A DNA stretch of 43,784 nt, taken from contig NZ_JARWOP010000246.1 in the NCBI RefSeq assembly GCF_029868745.1, forward strand, positions 1 to 43,784, in the 5' to 3' direction. Positions 1 through 9,255 of this stretch are shown here, in pieces. The position numbers and the translations under genes are program-made. Numbering within the stretch: the stretch's first letter is position 1; each line of letters opens with the position of its first letter. This stretch comes from Nocardia wallacei. Lineage in GTDB: Bacteria > Actinomycetota > Actinomycetes > Mycobacteriales > Mycobacteriaceae. The notes below the pieces were generated by a model. It was not told the DNA's origin and searched no databases. It was given only the letters and a program-made list of their open reading frames with translations.

Positions 1-186
1 GTCCAGTACCCGGGTCCAGCGTTGGTGCCAGTGCAGCCGGTCGGCCTGCTCGGCCCAGAACCCCTCCCGATCGGCAGCGGCCCGATCGTAGAGAGACGCA
101 TCGGCATTGGCAGCCGCAGCGAACTCCGCGGTCGGCGGATATGTCGTATCCGTCGCGGCCTCGATGCCGGTGAGTGCGTCGGTCAA
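1..186 (-). CDS. acs: acetyl-CoA synthetase, N-terminal fragment (cut by window start)
   Basis: The first 62 codons of an AMP-forming acetyl-CoA synthetase, which converts acetate, ATP and CoA to acetyl-CoA in the cytosol. The visible part carries the typical N-terminal stretch of the family: an FAAAANA segment, a LYDRAAADREGFWAEQA segment and LHWHQRWTRVLD. The start is a TTG preceded by GAGGAG seven bases upstream; no ATG or GTG fits better. It lies 31 bp downstream of an ActP-type symporter on the same strand, so uptake and activation of acetate are probably co-transcribed. The AMP-binding core lies outside the window, so catalytic motifs cannot be checked. Confidence 0.85.
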   Translation of the reverse strand, partial: MTDALTGIEAATDTTYPPTAEFAAAANADASLYDRAAADREGFWAEQADRLHWHQRWTRVLD

Positions 187-217
187 CGTAGATCTCCTCT
201 CGAATATGCGGCGGGCG

Positions 218-1852
218 TCAGTGATTCGCGACGGCCTTCTCCGCGCCGACACCGGTGAGCGACCGGACCTCCATCTCGGCGGCCTTGCCGGACACGTCCT
301 CCCGGCCCAGCAGTGTCCCGATCGCACCGAGTACGAAAGCCAAAGGGATGGACACGATTCCGGGATTCGACAGCGGGAACCAGTCGAAATCGGCGCCAGG
401 AATCATCGCGGTCTTGTTGCCCGACACCGCGGGCGAGAACACGATCAGCACCAGGGTCGAGATCAGCCCGCCGTACATGCTCCACAGCGCGCCGGTGGTA
501 TTGAACCGCCGCCAGAACAGCGAGTAGAGAATGGTCGGCAGGTTCGCCGCGGCGGCCACCGCGAACGCCAGCGCGACCAGGAACGCGATGTTCTGCCCGT
601 TGGCCAGGATGCCGAGCCCGATGGCGAGCACACCGATCACGACCGAGGTGATGCGCGAGACCCGCACCTGCTTCACCTCGTCGACCTTCCCGCGCTTGAT
701 CACTCCCGCGTAGATGTCGTGGGCGAAGGACGTGGCGGCGGTGATGGTGAGCCCCGCGACCACGGCGAGGATGGTGGCGAACGCGACCGCGGAGATGACA
801 CCGAGCAACACGACACCGCCGAGTTCGAAGGCCAGCAGCGGGGCCGCGGAGTTCTGCCCGCCCGCGGCGGCCAGGATCCGATCGGGGCCGACGATCGCGG
901 CCGCGCCGTAGCCCAGTACGAGGGTGAACAGGTAGAACGCGCCGATCAGCCCGATCGCCCACACGACTGATCGGCGCGCCTCCTTCGCGGTCGGCACCGT
1001 GTAGAACCGCATGAGCACGTGCGGGAGACCCGCGGTGCCCAGCACCAGTGCCAGACCGAGAGATATGAAGTTCAGCTTGGAGGTCTCGCTGCCGCCGTAC
1101 TGCGCGCCCGGCGCGAGCACATCGCGGCCCGCCACCGCCTTGCTCGCGGAACCCGACACCGAGTCCTGCGCCGAACGCAGGATCTCCGAGACGTCGAAGC
1201 CGAACTTGCCGAGCACCATCACCGTCATGAGCGCCGCGCCGGCGATGAGCAGCACCGCCTTGATGATCTGCACCCAGGTCGTGCCCTTCATGCCGCCCAC
1301 CAGCACATACACGATCATCAGCACGCCGACGACGGCGATCACGATCGATTGCCCGGTCTTGCTGGAGATGTCGAGCAGCAGCGCGACGAGCCCACCGGCG
1401 CCGGCCATCTGCGCGAGCAGATAGAACAGCGACACCGCCAGCGTGGTCAGCGCGGCCGCGGTCCGGACCGGGCCCTGCCGCAATCGGAAGCTCAGCACAT
1501 CGGCCATCGTGAATTTGCCGGTGTTGCGGAGCATTTCGGCGACCAGCAGCAGCGCGACCAGCCACGCCACGAGGAACCCGATAGAGTACAGGAACCCGTC
1601 GTAGCCGTAGACGGCGATGGCGCCCGCGATGCCGAGAAAGCTTGCGGCGGAAAGATAGTCACCGGCGATGGCGATGCCGTTCTGCGGCCCGGAGAAACCG
1701 CGGCCACCGGTGAAATAGTCCGCCGCGGTGCGGGTATTGCGGCTGGCCCGCACCACCACGACCATCGTGATCGCGACGAATGCACAGAAGATGGCGATAT
1801 TCGCGGCCGGGTTGCCCACCGTCGAGGTGGCGGCCAGGTACGTGTGGTTCAC
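218..1852 (-). CDS. cation:acetate / monocarboxylate symporter (SSS family, ActP/MctC type)
   Basis: A 544-residue polytopic membrane protein of the sodium:solute symporter family that takes up acetate or other short monocarboxylates. It shows repeated hydrophobic helices, the family segments DYLSAASFLGIAGAIA (about residues 65-80), VGGMKGTTWVQIIKA (about 195-210) and GTAGLPHVLMRFYTVP, and a charged C-terminal tail. The GTG start has GGAGG upstream and overlaps the stop of the DUF485 gene as GTGA, so the two are translationally coupled. The DUF485-symporter order matches the mctB-mctC pair of Corynebacterium glutamicum. It directly precedes acs. Substrate preference (acetate, pyruvate or propionate) cannot be read from sequence. 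Confidence 0.9.
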   Translation of the reverse strand: MNHTYLAATSTVGNPAANIAIFCAFVAITMVVVVRASRNTRTAADYFTGGRGFSGPQNGIAIAGDYLSAASFLGIAGAIAVYGYDGFLYSIGFLVAWLVALLLVAEMLRNTGKFTMADVLSFRLRQGPVRTAAALTTLAVSLFYLLAQMAGAGGLVALLLDISSKTGQSIVIAVVGVLMIVYVLVGGMKGTTWVQIIKAVLLIAGAALMTVMVLGKFGFDVSEILRSAQDSVSGSASKAVAGRDVLAPGAQYGGSETSKLNFISLGLALVLGTAGLPHVLMRFYTVPTAKEARRSVVWAIGLIGAFYLFTLVLGYGAAAIVGPDRILAAAGGQNSAAPLLAFELGGVVLLGVISAVAFATILAVVAGLTITAATSFAHDIYAGVIKRGKVDEVKQVRVSRITSVVIGVLAIGLGILANGQNIAFLVALAFAVAAAANLPTILYSLFWRRFNTTGALWSMYGGLISTLVLIVFSPAVSGNKTAMIPGADFDWFPLSNPGIVSIPLAFVLGAIGTLLGREDVSGKAAEMEVRSLTGVGAEKAVANH

Positions 1853-2205
1853 GCCCGTCCTCCTTCGAGTCGTTCGCGCAGCGCGGCCGCGCGCGGGTCC
1901 AGCTGACGTCCGGCGAAACGGACGTACAACCCGGTGATCAGGAAGGTGGACACGAACTGCCCGAGCCCGAGCAGTAATCCGGTATTGATATCACCGAAGA
2001 CCTTGGTGGCCATGAAGTCGTGGGCGTAGGCGCCCAGCAGGACGTAGGCCAAGTACCAGATCAGGAACACGGCGGTCATCGGGAACACGAAGCGCCGCAA
2101 CCGGGTTCGCAGTTCCTGGAACTCGGGGCTGGAGCGGGCGGCCTCGAAATCCGCCGCGCTGAGCGGTGGCGGCGATGCCGGCGCGGCGGCGGCGATGTCG
2201 GTCAT
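1849..2205 (-). CDS. DUF485 membrane protein, partner of the symporter
   Basis: A small (118 residues) inner-membrane protein of the DUF485 family, which is almost always encoded next to ActP/MctC-type symporters and is thought to assist them. Two hydrophobic helices are visible, VFLIWYLAYVLLGAYAHDF near residues 45-63 and a second near 78-96. I chose the ATG giving MTDIAAAAP because it has AGGA five bases upstream; the longer open frame (23 more codons) has no such site. A CRP-like 16-mer lies 14 bp upstream. Its function is inferred from linkage. Confidence 0.85.
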   Translation of the reverse strand: MTDIAAAAPASPPPLSAADFEAARSSPEFQELRTRLRRFVFPMTAVFLIWYLAYVLLGAYAHDFMATKVFGDINTGLLLGLGQFVSTFLITGLYVRFAGRQLDPRAAALRERLEGGRA

Positions 2206-2218
2206 CGTGGTCCTAGCG

Positions 2219-2234
2219 TGTGACGGGTCTGACA
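2219..2234. promoter_or_regulatory. CRP/GlxR-like site upstream of the DUF485-symporter pair
   Basis: The plus strand reads TGTGA, six bases, TGACA. On the minus strand this is TGTCA-N6-TCACA, one base off the TGTGA-N6-TCACA consensus of CRP-family regulators. It sits in the 147-bp gap between the two symporter genes, just ahead of the DUF485 start. Acetate uptake genes are GlxR targets in corynebacteria, so the context fits. It is very close to the start codon, which would favour repression or a different role. This is a by-eye match only. Confidence 0.35.
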
Positions 2235-2352
2235 GTGCGTCGACGCTATCGACCGCGGCGGGTCGCCGGGGCATGTGGCGGCGGTCACTCGGCGAAGGCG
2301 GCCGACTCTGCGCCGAGCGGTCGACGCGGCGCGACGAACGGTCGGGGCGTGA

Positions 2353-4101
2353 TCACTCCGGGCGCAGCGCGCGCTCGCGATCCGCGCCCATGCCGAGCCG
2401 CTCGGGCGCGTGCAGCCGGGCGAATATCCGGGCCACCCGCAGCGGGTCCTGCCCCCGAGTCCAGGCGCTGACCGCGATCATCGACGCGAAGGCGAGCGGC
2501 ACGCTGACCGCGGCCGGATAGCTCAGCACGGTGGCCGGCCAGCCCCCGGCCACGTCGCCGGACACCCCGCCGAGCACCGACACCGCGGTCGCGCTGCCCG
2601 CGGTGAGGCCGCCCACGATCAGGCCCGTCGCGGCTCCGGCCGCGGTGAGCCCGCGCCACCAGATGCCGAGTACGAGCAGCGGGCACAGCGTGGAGGCCGC
2701 CACCGAGAAGGCGAGAGCGACCGTGCGGGACAGGTCGAGGGTCGTCACCACGATCGACAGCGCGAGCGGCACCAGGCCCGCGACCAGTGCGGCCGCCCGG
2801 AAATCGCGGATCCGGCCGCGCAGCACGTCGGTGCTCAGCACCCCGGCGATGCTCACGAGCAGACCGGACGAGGTCGACAGGAACGCCGCCATCGCACCGG
2901 CGGCGACCAGCGCCGCCAGCAGTTGACCCGGTAGCCCCGACAGCACCGACGCCGGCAACAGCACCACCGCCGCGTCGGAGGTCCCGGTGATCAGCAACTG
3001 CGGGACGTAGAGCCGGGCGAAGACGCCGAGCAGGACCGGAAACAGATAGAAGACGCCGACCAGCCCGATCACGGCCAGCGCCGTGGCCCGCGCCGTGCGG
3101 CCGTCGGCGTTGGTATAGAACCGCACCAGCACGTGCGGCAGGCCCATGGTGCCGAGGAAGGTCGCGATGATCAGCGAATACACCTGGTACAGCGGATGTT
3201 TCCCGCCGAAGCCGTCGCCCGGCGCCAGCCAGTCGTCCCCGTCGACCGGTGCGCCCGCCACCACGGGCACCGCGGCACCGGCCGCCAGTGTCAGCCGGGT
3301 GCCCGAACCGAGTTCGTGCTCCCCGGTCCCCAGCACGGTCGGGCCGTCCACCGGGCGCCGGTCGAGGGTGCCGGTGATCGAAACCTGTTGCGCCGCACCG
3401 ACCCGCACCACGACATCGGTGGTGATGTCGACCGTGGTCCGCTCGGCGACGACCGGCGGCGCGCTCGGTCCCAGCGGCCGGTCCGCGCCGAGGAAATGCC
3501 CCAGCAGCACCAGCGCGGGCAGCGCCACCGCCGTCAGCTTGAGCCAGTACTGAAACGCCTGGACCAGGGTGGTCGACCGCATCCCGCCACCGGCCACGTT
3601 GGCGATCACGATGGCGCCCACCGCCACCGCGCCGACCCAGCCGGGCACGCCGAGCAGGATGCGCAGCGTCAGCCCCGCGCCCTGGAATTGCGGAATCAGA
3701 TAGACCGCGCAGACGACGACCACGACCGCCGCCGCCAACCGGCGCAGCCGGACCGAGCCGAGCCGGAACTCGGCGAAGTCCGGCACGGTGTACGCGCCCG
3801 ACCGACGCAGGGGCGCGGCGACGAACAACAGCAGCGCCAGGTAACCCGCGGTGAACCCGACCGGGTACCACAGCGCGTCGGCCCCGTACTTCGCGATCAG
3901 GCCCGCGACGCCGAGAAACGATGCGGCCGAGAGGTATTCGCCGGAGATCGCGGCGGCGTTCCAGCGTGGGCCGACGCTGCGGGAGGCGACCAGGAAGTCG
4001 GAGGTGGTCCGCGCCAGCCGCACCCCGTAGACGCCGATCGCCACGGTCGCGACCGCCGCCGTCATCAAGGCGATCACGGTCAGCGCCGGTGCGGCGTTCA
4101 C
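2353..4101 (-). CDS. second sodium:solute symporter (acetate/monocarboxylate type)
   Basis: A 582-residue polytopic symporter related to the downstream one, sharing GEYLSAASFLGVAGLIAKYG (about 54-73), GGGMRSTTLVQAFQYW (about 171-186) and GTMGLPHVLVRFYTN. It differs by a hydrophilic insertion of roughly 95 residues (about 205-300) between membrane helices, rich in V, T and G and probably extracytoplasmic; similar insertions occur in some actinobacterial cation acetate symporters. The GTG start has GGAGG six bases upstream and lies one base beyond the stop of the small membrane-protein gene, so it belongs to the kinase-regulator operon. Two symporters in one operon suggest different affinities or substrates. 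Confidence 0.88.
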   Translation of the reverse strand: MNAAPALTVIALMTAAVATVAIGVYGVRLARTTSDFLVASRSVGPRWNAAAISGEYLSAASFLGVAGLIAKYGADALWYPVGFTAGYLALLLFVAAPLRRSGAYTVPDFAEFRLGSVRLRRLAAAVVVVVCAVYLIPQFQGAGLTLRILLGVPGWVGAVAVGAIVIANVAGGGMRSTTLVQAFQYWLKLTAVALPALVLLGHFLGADRPLGPSAPPVVAERTTVDITTDVVVRVGAAQQVSITGTLDRRPVDGPTVLGTGEHELGSGTRLTLAAGAAVPVVAGAPVDGDDWLAPGDGFGGKHPLYQVYSLIIATFLGTMGLPHVLVRFYTNADGRTARATALAVIGLVGVFYLFPVLLGVFARLYVPQLLITGTSDAAVVLLPASVLSGLPGQLLAALVAAGAMAAFLSTSSGLLVSIAGVLSTDVLRGRIRDFRAAALVAGLVPLALSIVVTTLDLSRTVALAFSVAASTLCPLLVLGIWWRGLTAAGAATGLIVGGLTAGSATAVSVLGGVSGDVAGGWPATVLSYPAAVSVPLAFASMIAVSAWTRGQDPLRVARIFARLHAPERLGMGADRERALRPE

Positions 4102-4102
4102 C

Positions 4103-4471
4103 TCAATCCTCCGCCAGCTCGAGGAAGTCGTTCTCGTTGCGGTCCGCCGCGCGCACGAAGACCCAGCCAACCCCGAACAGCAGCGGATACACGGCCACCC
4201 CGAGTAGCAGCCACGGCAGGCGGAGGCCGAATACGACGAACGAGCCCAGCCCGCCGACGGTGAACAGCAGCGGCAACGAGCCCAGCAGCAGCACGGTGAG
4301 CAGTCCCATCCGCACGGCCGAGCCGAGTTGGGCGCGGATGAGGCCGTCGATGAGCGCCGCGCCGATCTCGGTCTGCTCGGCCACCTCGACGCGGGTCCGG
4401 ACCCGCCGCGCCCCGCGTCGCTCGGCCAGTACCACCCGCTCCCGCGCCGGGCGCTGCGGCGGGCCGGTCAC
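4103..4471 (-). CDS. small two-helix membrane protein of the LytTR-symporter operon
   Basis: A 122-residue protein with a charged N-terminal half and two hydrophobic segments near residues 55-75 and 80-105, ending in an acidic FLELAED tail. Its GTG start overlaps the response-regulator stop (GTGA) and its stop is one base from the symporter start, so it is tightly embedded in the operon. The position resembles that of DUF485 proteins beside symporters and a helper role is plausible, but I do not recognise a DUF485 signature. The operon linkage is clear; the function is unknown. Confidence 0.75.
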   Translation of the reverse strand: MTGPPQRPARERVVLAERRGARRVRTRVEVAEQTEIGAALIDGLIRAQLGSAVRMGLLTVLLLGSLPLLFTVGGLGSFVVFGLRLPWLLLGVAVYPLLFGVGWVFVRAADRNENDFLELAED

Positions 4472-5259
4472 CGGTCGGTCCAGCGCTGGCGCGGCGCATG
4501 CACGAGCCGTTGCTTGAGTTCGCGGACCTGACGCCTGCTCACCGGCAGTTCCACCGTGGCGCCGGTGTCGGCGCGCAGGCACACCACCGTCGCCGTGCCG
4601 ACCGTCCGCAGTTCGGTCACCGCGTCCAATGCCACCAGATACGACCGGTGCACCCGCAGGAAGCCCGCATCGCGCCACCGGGCTTCCAAGGCCGACAAGG
4701 GAATTCGCACCAGGTGTGACCCGGTGCCGGTGTGCAGGCGCGCGTAGTCGCCGTCCGCCTCCACCCAACTCACGGTCGACCGGTGCACGAAGGTGGTCAC
4801 CCCGCCCAGCTCGACCGGGATGACCTCGCTCGGGTCCTCGCGCGGCTTGGCGGCCGGTGGCGTGGCGCCCTGCGCGGCGACGATCCGCCGCACCGCCGCG
4901 GCCAGCCGTTCCTGCCGCAACGGTTTGAGCAGGTAATCCACCGCACCGAGGTCGAAGGCCGACACCGCGTGATCGTCGTGCGCGGTGACGAAGACGACGG
5001 CGGGCGGGTTCGCGAATTCCGACAGGATTCCGGCCAGTTCCATACCGTTCAGGCCGGGCATGTTGATGTCCAGGAACACCGCGTCGGTCGGGTGCGCGCG
5101 CAGCAGGCGCAGCGCGGTCGTGGCGTCGTGGGCGCCGTACACCTCGCCGATCTCCGGCTGCGTGCGCAACAGATACACCAACTCGTCGAGAGCCGGCTTC
5201 TCGTCGTCCACGGCCAGCACCCGCAATGCCGCGCCGGCTTCGTCGATGGTTCGCGTCAC
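4468..5259 (-). CDS. LytTR-type response regulator
   Basis: A 263-residue cytoplasmic response regulator. The receiver domain spans about residues 12-125, with the acidic pair DDE at 18-20, phospho-acceptor D64 in FLDINMPG, T92 in VTAHDD and K112 in LLKP. A LytTR DNA-binding domain follows (about 150-255), with FVHRSTVSWVEADGDYARLH and LRVHRSYLVAL. The start is a GTG preceded by GGTGGA. It follows the sensor kinase by 43 bp and shares GTGA with the next gene. It probably activates the symporter/acs operon in response to extracellular carboxylates, as inferred from linkage. Confidence 0.92.
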   Translation of the reverse strand: MTRTIDEAGAALRVLAVDDEKPALDELVYLLRTQPEIGEVYGAHDATTALRLLRAHPTDAVFLDINMPGLNGMELAGILSEFANPPAVVFVTAHDDHAVSAFDLGAVDYLLKPLRQERLAAAVRRIVAAQGATPPAAKPREDPSEVIPVELGGVTTFVHRSTVSWVEADGDYARLHTGTGSHLVRIPLSALEARWRDAGFLRVHRSYLVALDAVTELRTVGTATVVCLRADTGATVELPVSRRQVRELKQRLVHAPRQRWTDR

Positions 5260-5302
5260 AATCCACCCATCGTAAGTGGGCCGGTACCGGGCATTGCCGA
5301 GG

Positions 5303-6511
5303 TCATGCCCGGATGCCCGCGCGGAACTTCGGCACCCGCAGGCTGACCTTGGTGCCCGCGCCGGGCGCGGTCTCCACGACCAACCCGTAGTCGTTGCCGA
5401 ACGCCGCCCGCAGCCGATCATCGACATTGGCCAGTCCCACGTGCGCCGACTCGTCGGCTCGGGCCGGTCCGGCCGCCACCGCGTCGAGGGCGCCCGAGCG
5501 CAGCAGGTCGGGGTCCATGCCCATGCCGTCGTCCTCGACGCTGATCACGCAGTCGGTCCCCGCGTCGTCCGCGACGATGCTCACCGTGCCGCCGCCCGGC
5601 CGGCCCGCGAGGCCGTGCCGTACCGCGTTCTCCACCAGCGGTTGCAGCGCGAGGAACGGCAGCACCACCCCCAGCACCTCCGGCGCGATCTGCAACCGCA
5701 CCTGCAGCGCGTCACCGAAGCGGGCCCGCTCCAGCGCGAGGTAGCGCTCGATATTGCGCAGTTCGTCGGCCAGCACGGTGAATTCACCGGCGGTGCGGAA
5801 GGAATACCGGGTGAAATCGGCGAATTCGAGGATCAGTTCGCGCGCGCGGTCCGGATCGGTCCGCACGAAGGAGGCGACCGTATTGAGCGCGTTGTAGATG
5901 AAATGCGGGCTGATCTGGGCTCGCAACGCCCGCACCTCGGCGCGGTCCAAGCGCGCCCGCGACGCGTCCAGCTCGGCCAGTTCGAGCTGGCCGCAGACAT
6001 AGCGCGCCACATCGGCCAGCGCGCCGAGCCGCCCCGGCCCCGGTGGCCCGCCGACCGCCACCCCCAGCGCGCCGGCCAGCCCGTTGTCCTCGATGACCAG
6101 TGGCTGCACGACCACGACCCGCGCCGCTTGGTCACCCTCTCCGTCGCCTTTGACCAGCACCGCGCGCCCGCCCGCGAGCGCCCGGCGCACGGCCTCGGCG
6201 AAGGTCTCGGCGAGATCGGCATGCGCCCCGTCCCACGCCAGCAGCACGCCCTCGGCATCCGCGACGCCGAGCCCCTCGGCACCGGTGAGCACCCGCAGAT
6301 GCGGCGCCGCCGCCCCCGCCGACTCCGCGGTCAGCCCGCCCCGCAGCGGAACCGCGGCCAGCGAAGCCGTGTGCAGCGCCGAATGTACCGCTCGCTCAGC
6401 GGGAGTCGTCACCACCCGCCGGGTTCGCAGCCACAGAATCAGCCCGGCAACGACCACCGCCGCCACCGCCACCGCGACAACGAGCGTCCCGATCATTCCG
6501 CCACGCCCCAC
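5303..6511 (-). CDS. LytS/YehU-type sensor histidine kinase
   Basis: A 402-residue kinase with one N-terminal membrane helix (about 6-28), a GAF-like sensor region (about 35-175), the His_kinase box with H203 in QISPHFIYNALN, and an HATPase domain with N295 in LVENAVRHG, D328 in VEDDGMGM and HVGLANVDDRL near 357-367. It should phosphorylate the adjacent LytTR regulator. With a single membrane anchor and a GAF-like domain it probably senses something cytosolic or membrane-near. The start is uncertain: the GTG used has GGAGG 13 bases upstream, and an in-frame ATG lies five codons further on. Confidence 0.9.
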   Translation of the reverse strand: MGRGGMIGTLVVAVAVAAVVVAGLILWLRTRRVVTTPAERAVHSALHTASLAAVPLRGGLTAESAGAAAPHLRVLTGAEGLGVADAEGVLLAWDGAHADLAETFAEAVRRALAGGRAVLVKGDGEGDQAARVVVVQPLVIEDNGLAGALGVAVGGPPGPGRLGALADVARYVCGQLELAELDASRARLDRAEVRALRAQISPHFIYNALNTVASFVRTDPDRARELILEFADFTRYSFRTAGEFTVLADELRNIERYLALERARFGDALQVRLQIAPEVLGVVLPFLALQPLVENAVRHGLAGRPGGGTVSIVADDAGTDCVISVEDDGMGMDPDLLRSGALDAVAAGPARADESAHVGLANVDDRLRAAFGNDYGLVVETAPGAGTKVSLRVPKFRAGIRA

Positions 6512-6621
6512 CCCGACCCGGAAACCTCCACTCGTCGATTATCGCGCCGCAACCCCACCGGCAGGCGTCACCCGCTCCGGCCCTTCGCCGCGGCGGCGGG
6601 CCGGTTCCGTGGCCAACGACT

Positions 6622-6876
6622 TCAACGTCTGGCTGCCGCGGCGCGGGCCAGGGCGGCTGACCTGCCGATCTCGAGGTAGGAGCGGAGGGTGGCTCGGGCG
6701 TGTCGGCGCAGGGGACGGTCGTTTGCGGTGCCGCGGTCGGCGAGGATGTCGACGACGCGGGTGCGGAAACGCAGCTCGGTCATGCCGAAGTTGACGAGGA
6801 TCTCCTCGGCCGGTGGGCCGCCGTAGGGCTGCCACAGCAGGGCGAATTCGATGATTGTCAGGTCTTCTTTGTCCAT
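6622..6876 (-). CDS. DUF3263-like small protein
   Basis: An 84-residue protein with the pattern of the actinobacterial DUF3263 family: an acidic start, a helix [17 protein letters not shown], then [17 protein letters not shown] resembling a helix-turn-helix, and a basic arginine-rich C-terminal tail. It may bind DNA or act as a small regulator, but no function is established. The ATG giving MDKEDLT was chosen as the start of the conserved part. It is divergent from mscR with a 142-bp gap in which I see only a possible TAGTCT -10 element facing mscR. Confidence 0.65.
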   Translation of the reverse strand: MDKEDLTIIEFALLWQPYGGPPAEEILVNFGMTELRFRTRVVDILADRGTANDRPLRRHARATLRSYLEIGRSAALARAAAARR

Positions 6877-7018
6877 CGGGTGCTCACGTGTTCTCGGTCG
6901 ACTCGGGTCCGGAAGGCGTCCGGCTGTGCGGGACACCTGTCTGGATAGTAGTCTGAACACGTGGCGATCGAGGGTCGCCGGACCGGAAATCCCGCTAGTG
7001 CCGAAGGAATCACCGCCC

Positions 7019-8104
7019 ATGCCGCAGCACGTTCGTGGAGTCATCGCCCGGGCTCAGGGGAAGCCGGTCGAGCTGACCGAGATCGTGGTTCCCGATCCCG
7101 GCCCGGGGGAGGTCGTCGTCGCGGTCGCCGCGTGCGGTGTCTGCCATACCGACCTGACCTATCGCGACGGCGGGATCACCGACGAGTTCCCGTTCCTGCT
7201 CGGGCACGAAGCGGCGGGGACGGTCGAAAGTGTCGGCGCGGGAGTCGATTCCGTCGAGGCCGGGGATTTCGTCGTGCTGAACTGGCGCGCGGTGTGCGGC
7301 CGCTGCCGGGCGTGCCGGCGCGGTCGTCCCCAGTACTGCTTCGACACGTTCAACGCCACGCGGAAGATGACCTTGACCGACGGCACCGAACTCACGCCCG
7401 CACTCGGCATCGGGGCCTTCGCCGAGAAGACGCTCGTGCACGCCGGGCAATGCACCAAGGTCGATCCCGCCGCCGATCCCGCCGTCGTCGGGCTGCTGGG
7501 CTGCGGCGTCATGGCCGGGCTGGGCGCCGCGGTGAACACCGGCGGGGTCGGCCGGGGCGACTCGGTCGCGGTGATCGGCTGCGGCGGCGTCGGTGACGCC
7601 GCGATCGTGGGCGCCCGGCTGGCGGGAGCCTCGACGATCATCGCGGTCGACCGCGACGCGCGGAAGCTCACCTGGGCCGCGGAACTCGGCGCGACCCACA
7701 CGATCGACGCGACCGCGGCCGATCCGGTGGCAGCCATCCAGGACCTGACCGGTGGCTTCGGCGCGGATGTGGTGATCGACGCCGTGGGCCGTCCCGAAAC
7801 CTGGAAGCAGGCCTTCTACGCGCGCGATCTCGCCGGTACCGTCGTCCTCGTCGGCGTCCCGACCCCGGACATGCGTCTGGACATGCCGCTGCTCGACTTC
7901 TTCTCCCGCGGTGGCGCGTTGAAGTCCTCCTGGTACGGCGACTGCCTGCCCGAACGCGACTTCCCCGCGCTCGTCGACCTCTACCGTCAGGGCAGGCTCC
8001 CGCTGGACCGATTCGTCACCGAACGCATTGCCCTGGATCAAGTCGAACAGGCCCTGCACACGATGCACGCCGGAGAGGTGCTGCGCTCGGTCGTCGTGCT
8101 CTAG
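7019..8104 (+). CDS. mscR: S-(hydroxymethyl)mycothiol dehydrogenase
   Basis: A 361-residue zinc-dependent medium-chain dehydrogenase that oxidises the mycothiol-formaldehyde adduct with NAD+, detoxifying formaldehyde in the cytosol. It closely resembles Mycobacterium tuberculosis MscR (Rv2259), including length. Visible residues are catalytic-zinc ligands C42 (CGVCHTD) and H63-E64 (LGHEAAG), structural-zinc cysteines C93, C96, C99 and C107, and a Rossmann motif in [10 protein letters not shown]. The ATG has GAAGGA about 11 bases upstream. Its last 89 bp overlap, antiparallel, the end of the MFS gene. Its presence implies mycothiol biosynthesis in this organism. Confidence 0.95.
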   Translation: MPQHVRGVIARAQGKPVELTEIVVPDPGPGEVVVAVAACGVCHTDLTYRDGGITDEFPFLLGHEAAGTVESVGAGVDSVEAGDFVVLNWRAVCGRCRACRRGRPQYCFDTFNATRKMTLTDGTELTPALGIGAFAEKTLVHAGQCTKVDPAADPAVVGLLGCGVMAGLGAAVNTGGVGRGDSVAVIGCGGVGDAAIVGARLAGASTIIAVDRDARKLTWAAELGATHTIDATAADPVAAIQDLTGGFGADVVIDAVGRPETWKQAFYARDLAGTVVLVGVPTPDMRLDMPLLDFFSRGGALKSSWYGDCLPERDFPALVDLYRQGRLPLDRFVTERIALDQVEQALHTMHAGEVLRSVVVL

Positions 8105-9245
8105 CCCAGATCGCCAGGGCCGCAACGGCATAGCCCGCGCCCGTCCAGCAGGAGGCGCCCCAGCCTCCAGTGCTGTACGCCCAGGAGGTCGTGAGCGCGC
8201 CGAGCGCCGACCCGAGTGAGTAGAACGCCATATAGGCGCCGATGATGCTCCCGGCGTGGTCGGGACGCGCGGCGGTGAGCAGGTGCTGACTGCTGACATG
8301 CGCCGCCTGGACGGCGAAGTCGAGCAGGACGATGCCCGCGACCAGCAGCCACAGGGTCGTCTCGGCGCGGGCGATGAGCAGCCACGAGGCAGCGAGCAGC
8401 ACCAGCGCGCAACCCGTGATCGCTTGCGCGCGACCGGAATCGGCCCACCGCCCCGCGCGTCCCGCGCCGACCGCCCCGGTTAGTCCGGCCAATCCGAACA
8501 GGCCGATCTGCGTGCTGCCGAAGTTCCAGGGCGCGCCGCCGAGGGGAAGCGCGAGCCCGCTCCAGAGTGTCCCGAAAGACGCGAAGAGGAAGAACGCGAT
8601 CAGCCCCCGGCTCAGGAACAGCCGATCCGTGCGCACGAGCCGCCCCATCGATGCCTGTGCCTGCCCGTACCGCGCGCCGCGGGCGCGGCGATCCGGATCG
8701 AGCGTGCCGCGGACCGTCAGCGCCAGCGCCACGCAGAGCGCCGCCAGCAGCGCGTACACCGCACACCAGCCGGCCACCTCACCCACGACGCCCGCGAGGA
8801 CGCGAACCCCGAGAATGCCGATCACCACGCCGGAGGTGACCGCGCCGAGAGCGCGGCCACGCTCGCCCGGCGCGGCGATCGCCGCGGCATACGCGACGGT
8901 CACCTGCACCACGACCGCGAACAGGCCCGCGACCGCCAGCCCCGCCACGGCGACCGCGCCGTTCGGAGCAACGGCCGTGACCGCGGCTCCCACGGCGGTG
9001 AGCAGCAGTTGCGCGGTGATGAGCCGGCGACGATTCAGCACGTCGCCGAGCGGCACCAGCAGTATCAGGCCGACGAAGTAACCGAGCTGACCGGCGGCGA
9101 CCAGCCCGCCCAGCGACTCGCGCGCCACGCCGAGGCCACTGCCCGCCGTCGCCAGCACCGGCTGGATCGCATAGATCGTCGACACCGCCACCGCGCACAC
9201 GCCCGCCAGGACGAATCGCTGCGATCTCCTGAATCCCGGCGCCAC
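8016..9245 (-). CDS. MFS transporter (DHA1-like exporter)
   Basis: A twelve-helix major facilitator protein of about 409 residues, probably an inner-membrane proton-driven exporter of a drug or toxic metabolite. It shows the loop 2-3 motif in [12 protein letters not shown] and repeated glycine/alanine-rich helices. Two adjacent GTG codons follow GGGAGG; the second gives better spacing and is used here. It is divergent from an HxlR regulator, and an inverted repeat sits between them, so that regulator very likely controls it. The reading frame runs 89 bp into the mscR coding region on the opposite strand, giving an unusual basic C-terminal tail. Substrate unknown. Confidence 0.88.
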   Translation of the reverse strand: MAPGFRRSQRFVLAGVCAVAVSTIYAIQPVLATAGSGLGVARESLGGLVAAGQLGYFVGLILLVPLGDVLNRRRLITAQLLLTAVGAAVTAVAPNGAVAVAGLAVAGLFAVVVQVTVAYAAAIAAPGERGRALGAVTSGVVIGILGVRVLAGVVGEVAGWCAVYALLAALCVALALTVRGTLDPDRRARGARYGQAQASMGRLVRTDRLFLSRGLIAFFLFASFGTLWSGLALPLGGAPWNFGSTQIGLFGLAGLTGAVGAGRAGRWADSGRAQAITGCALVLLAASWLLIARAETTLWLLVAGIVLLDFAVQAAHVSSQHLLTAARPDHAGSIIGAYMAFYSLGSALGALTTSWAYSTGGWGASCWTGAGYAVAALAIWARARRPSAAPLRRASCAGPVRLDPGQCVR

Positions 9246-9255
9246 CACACCTCCC

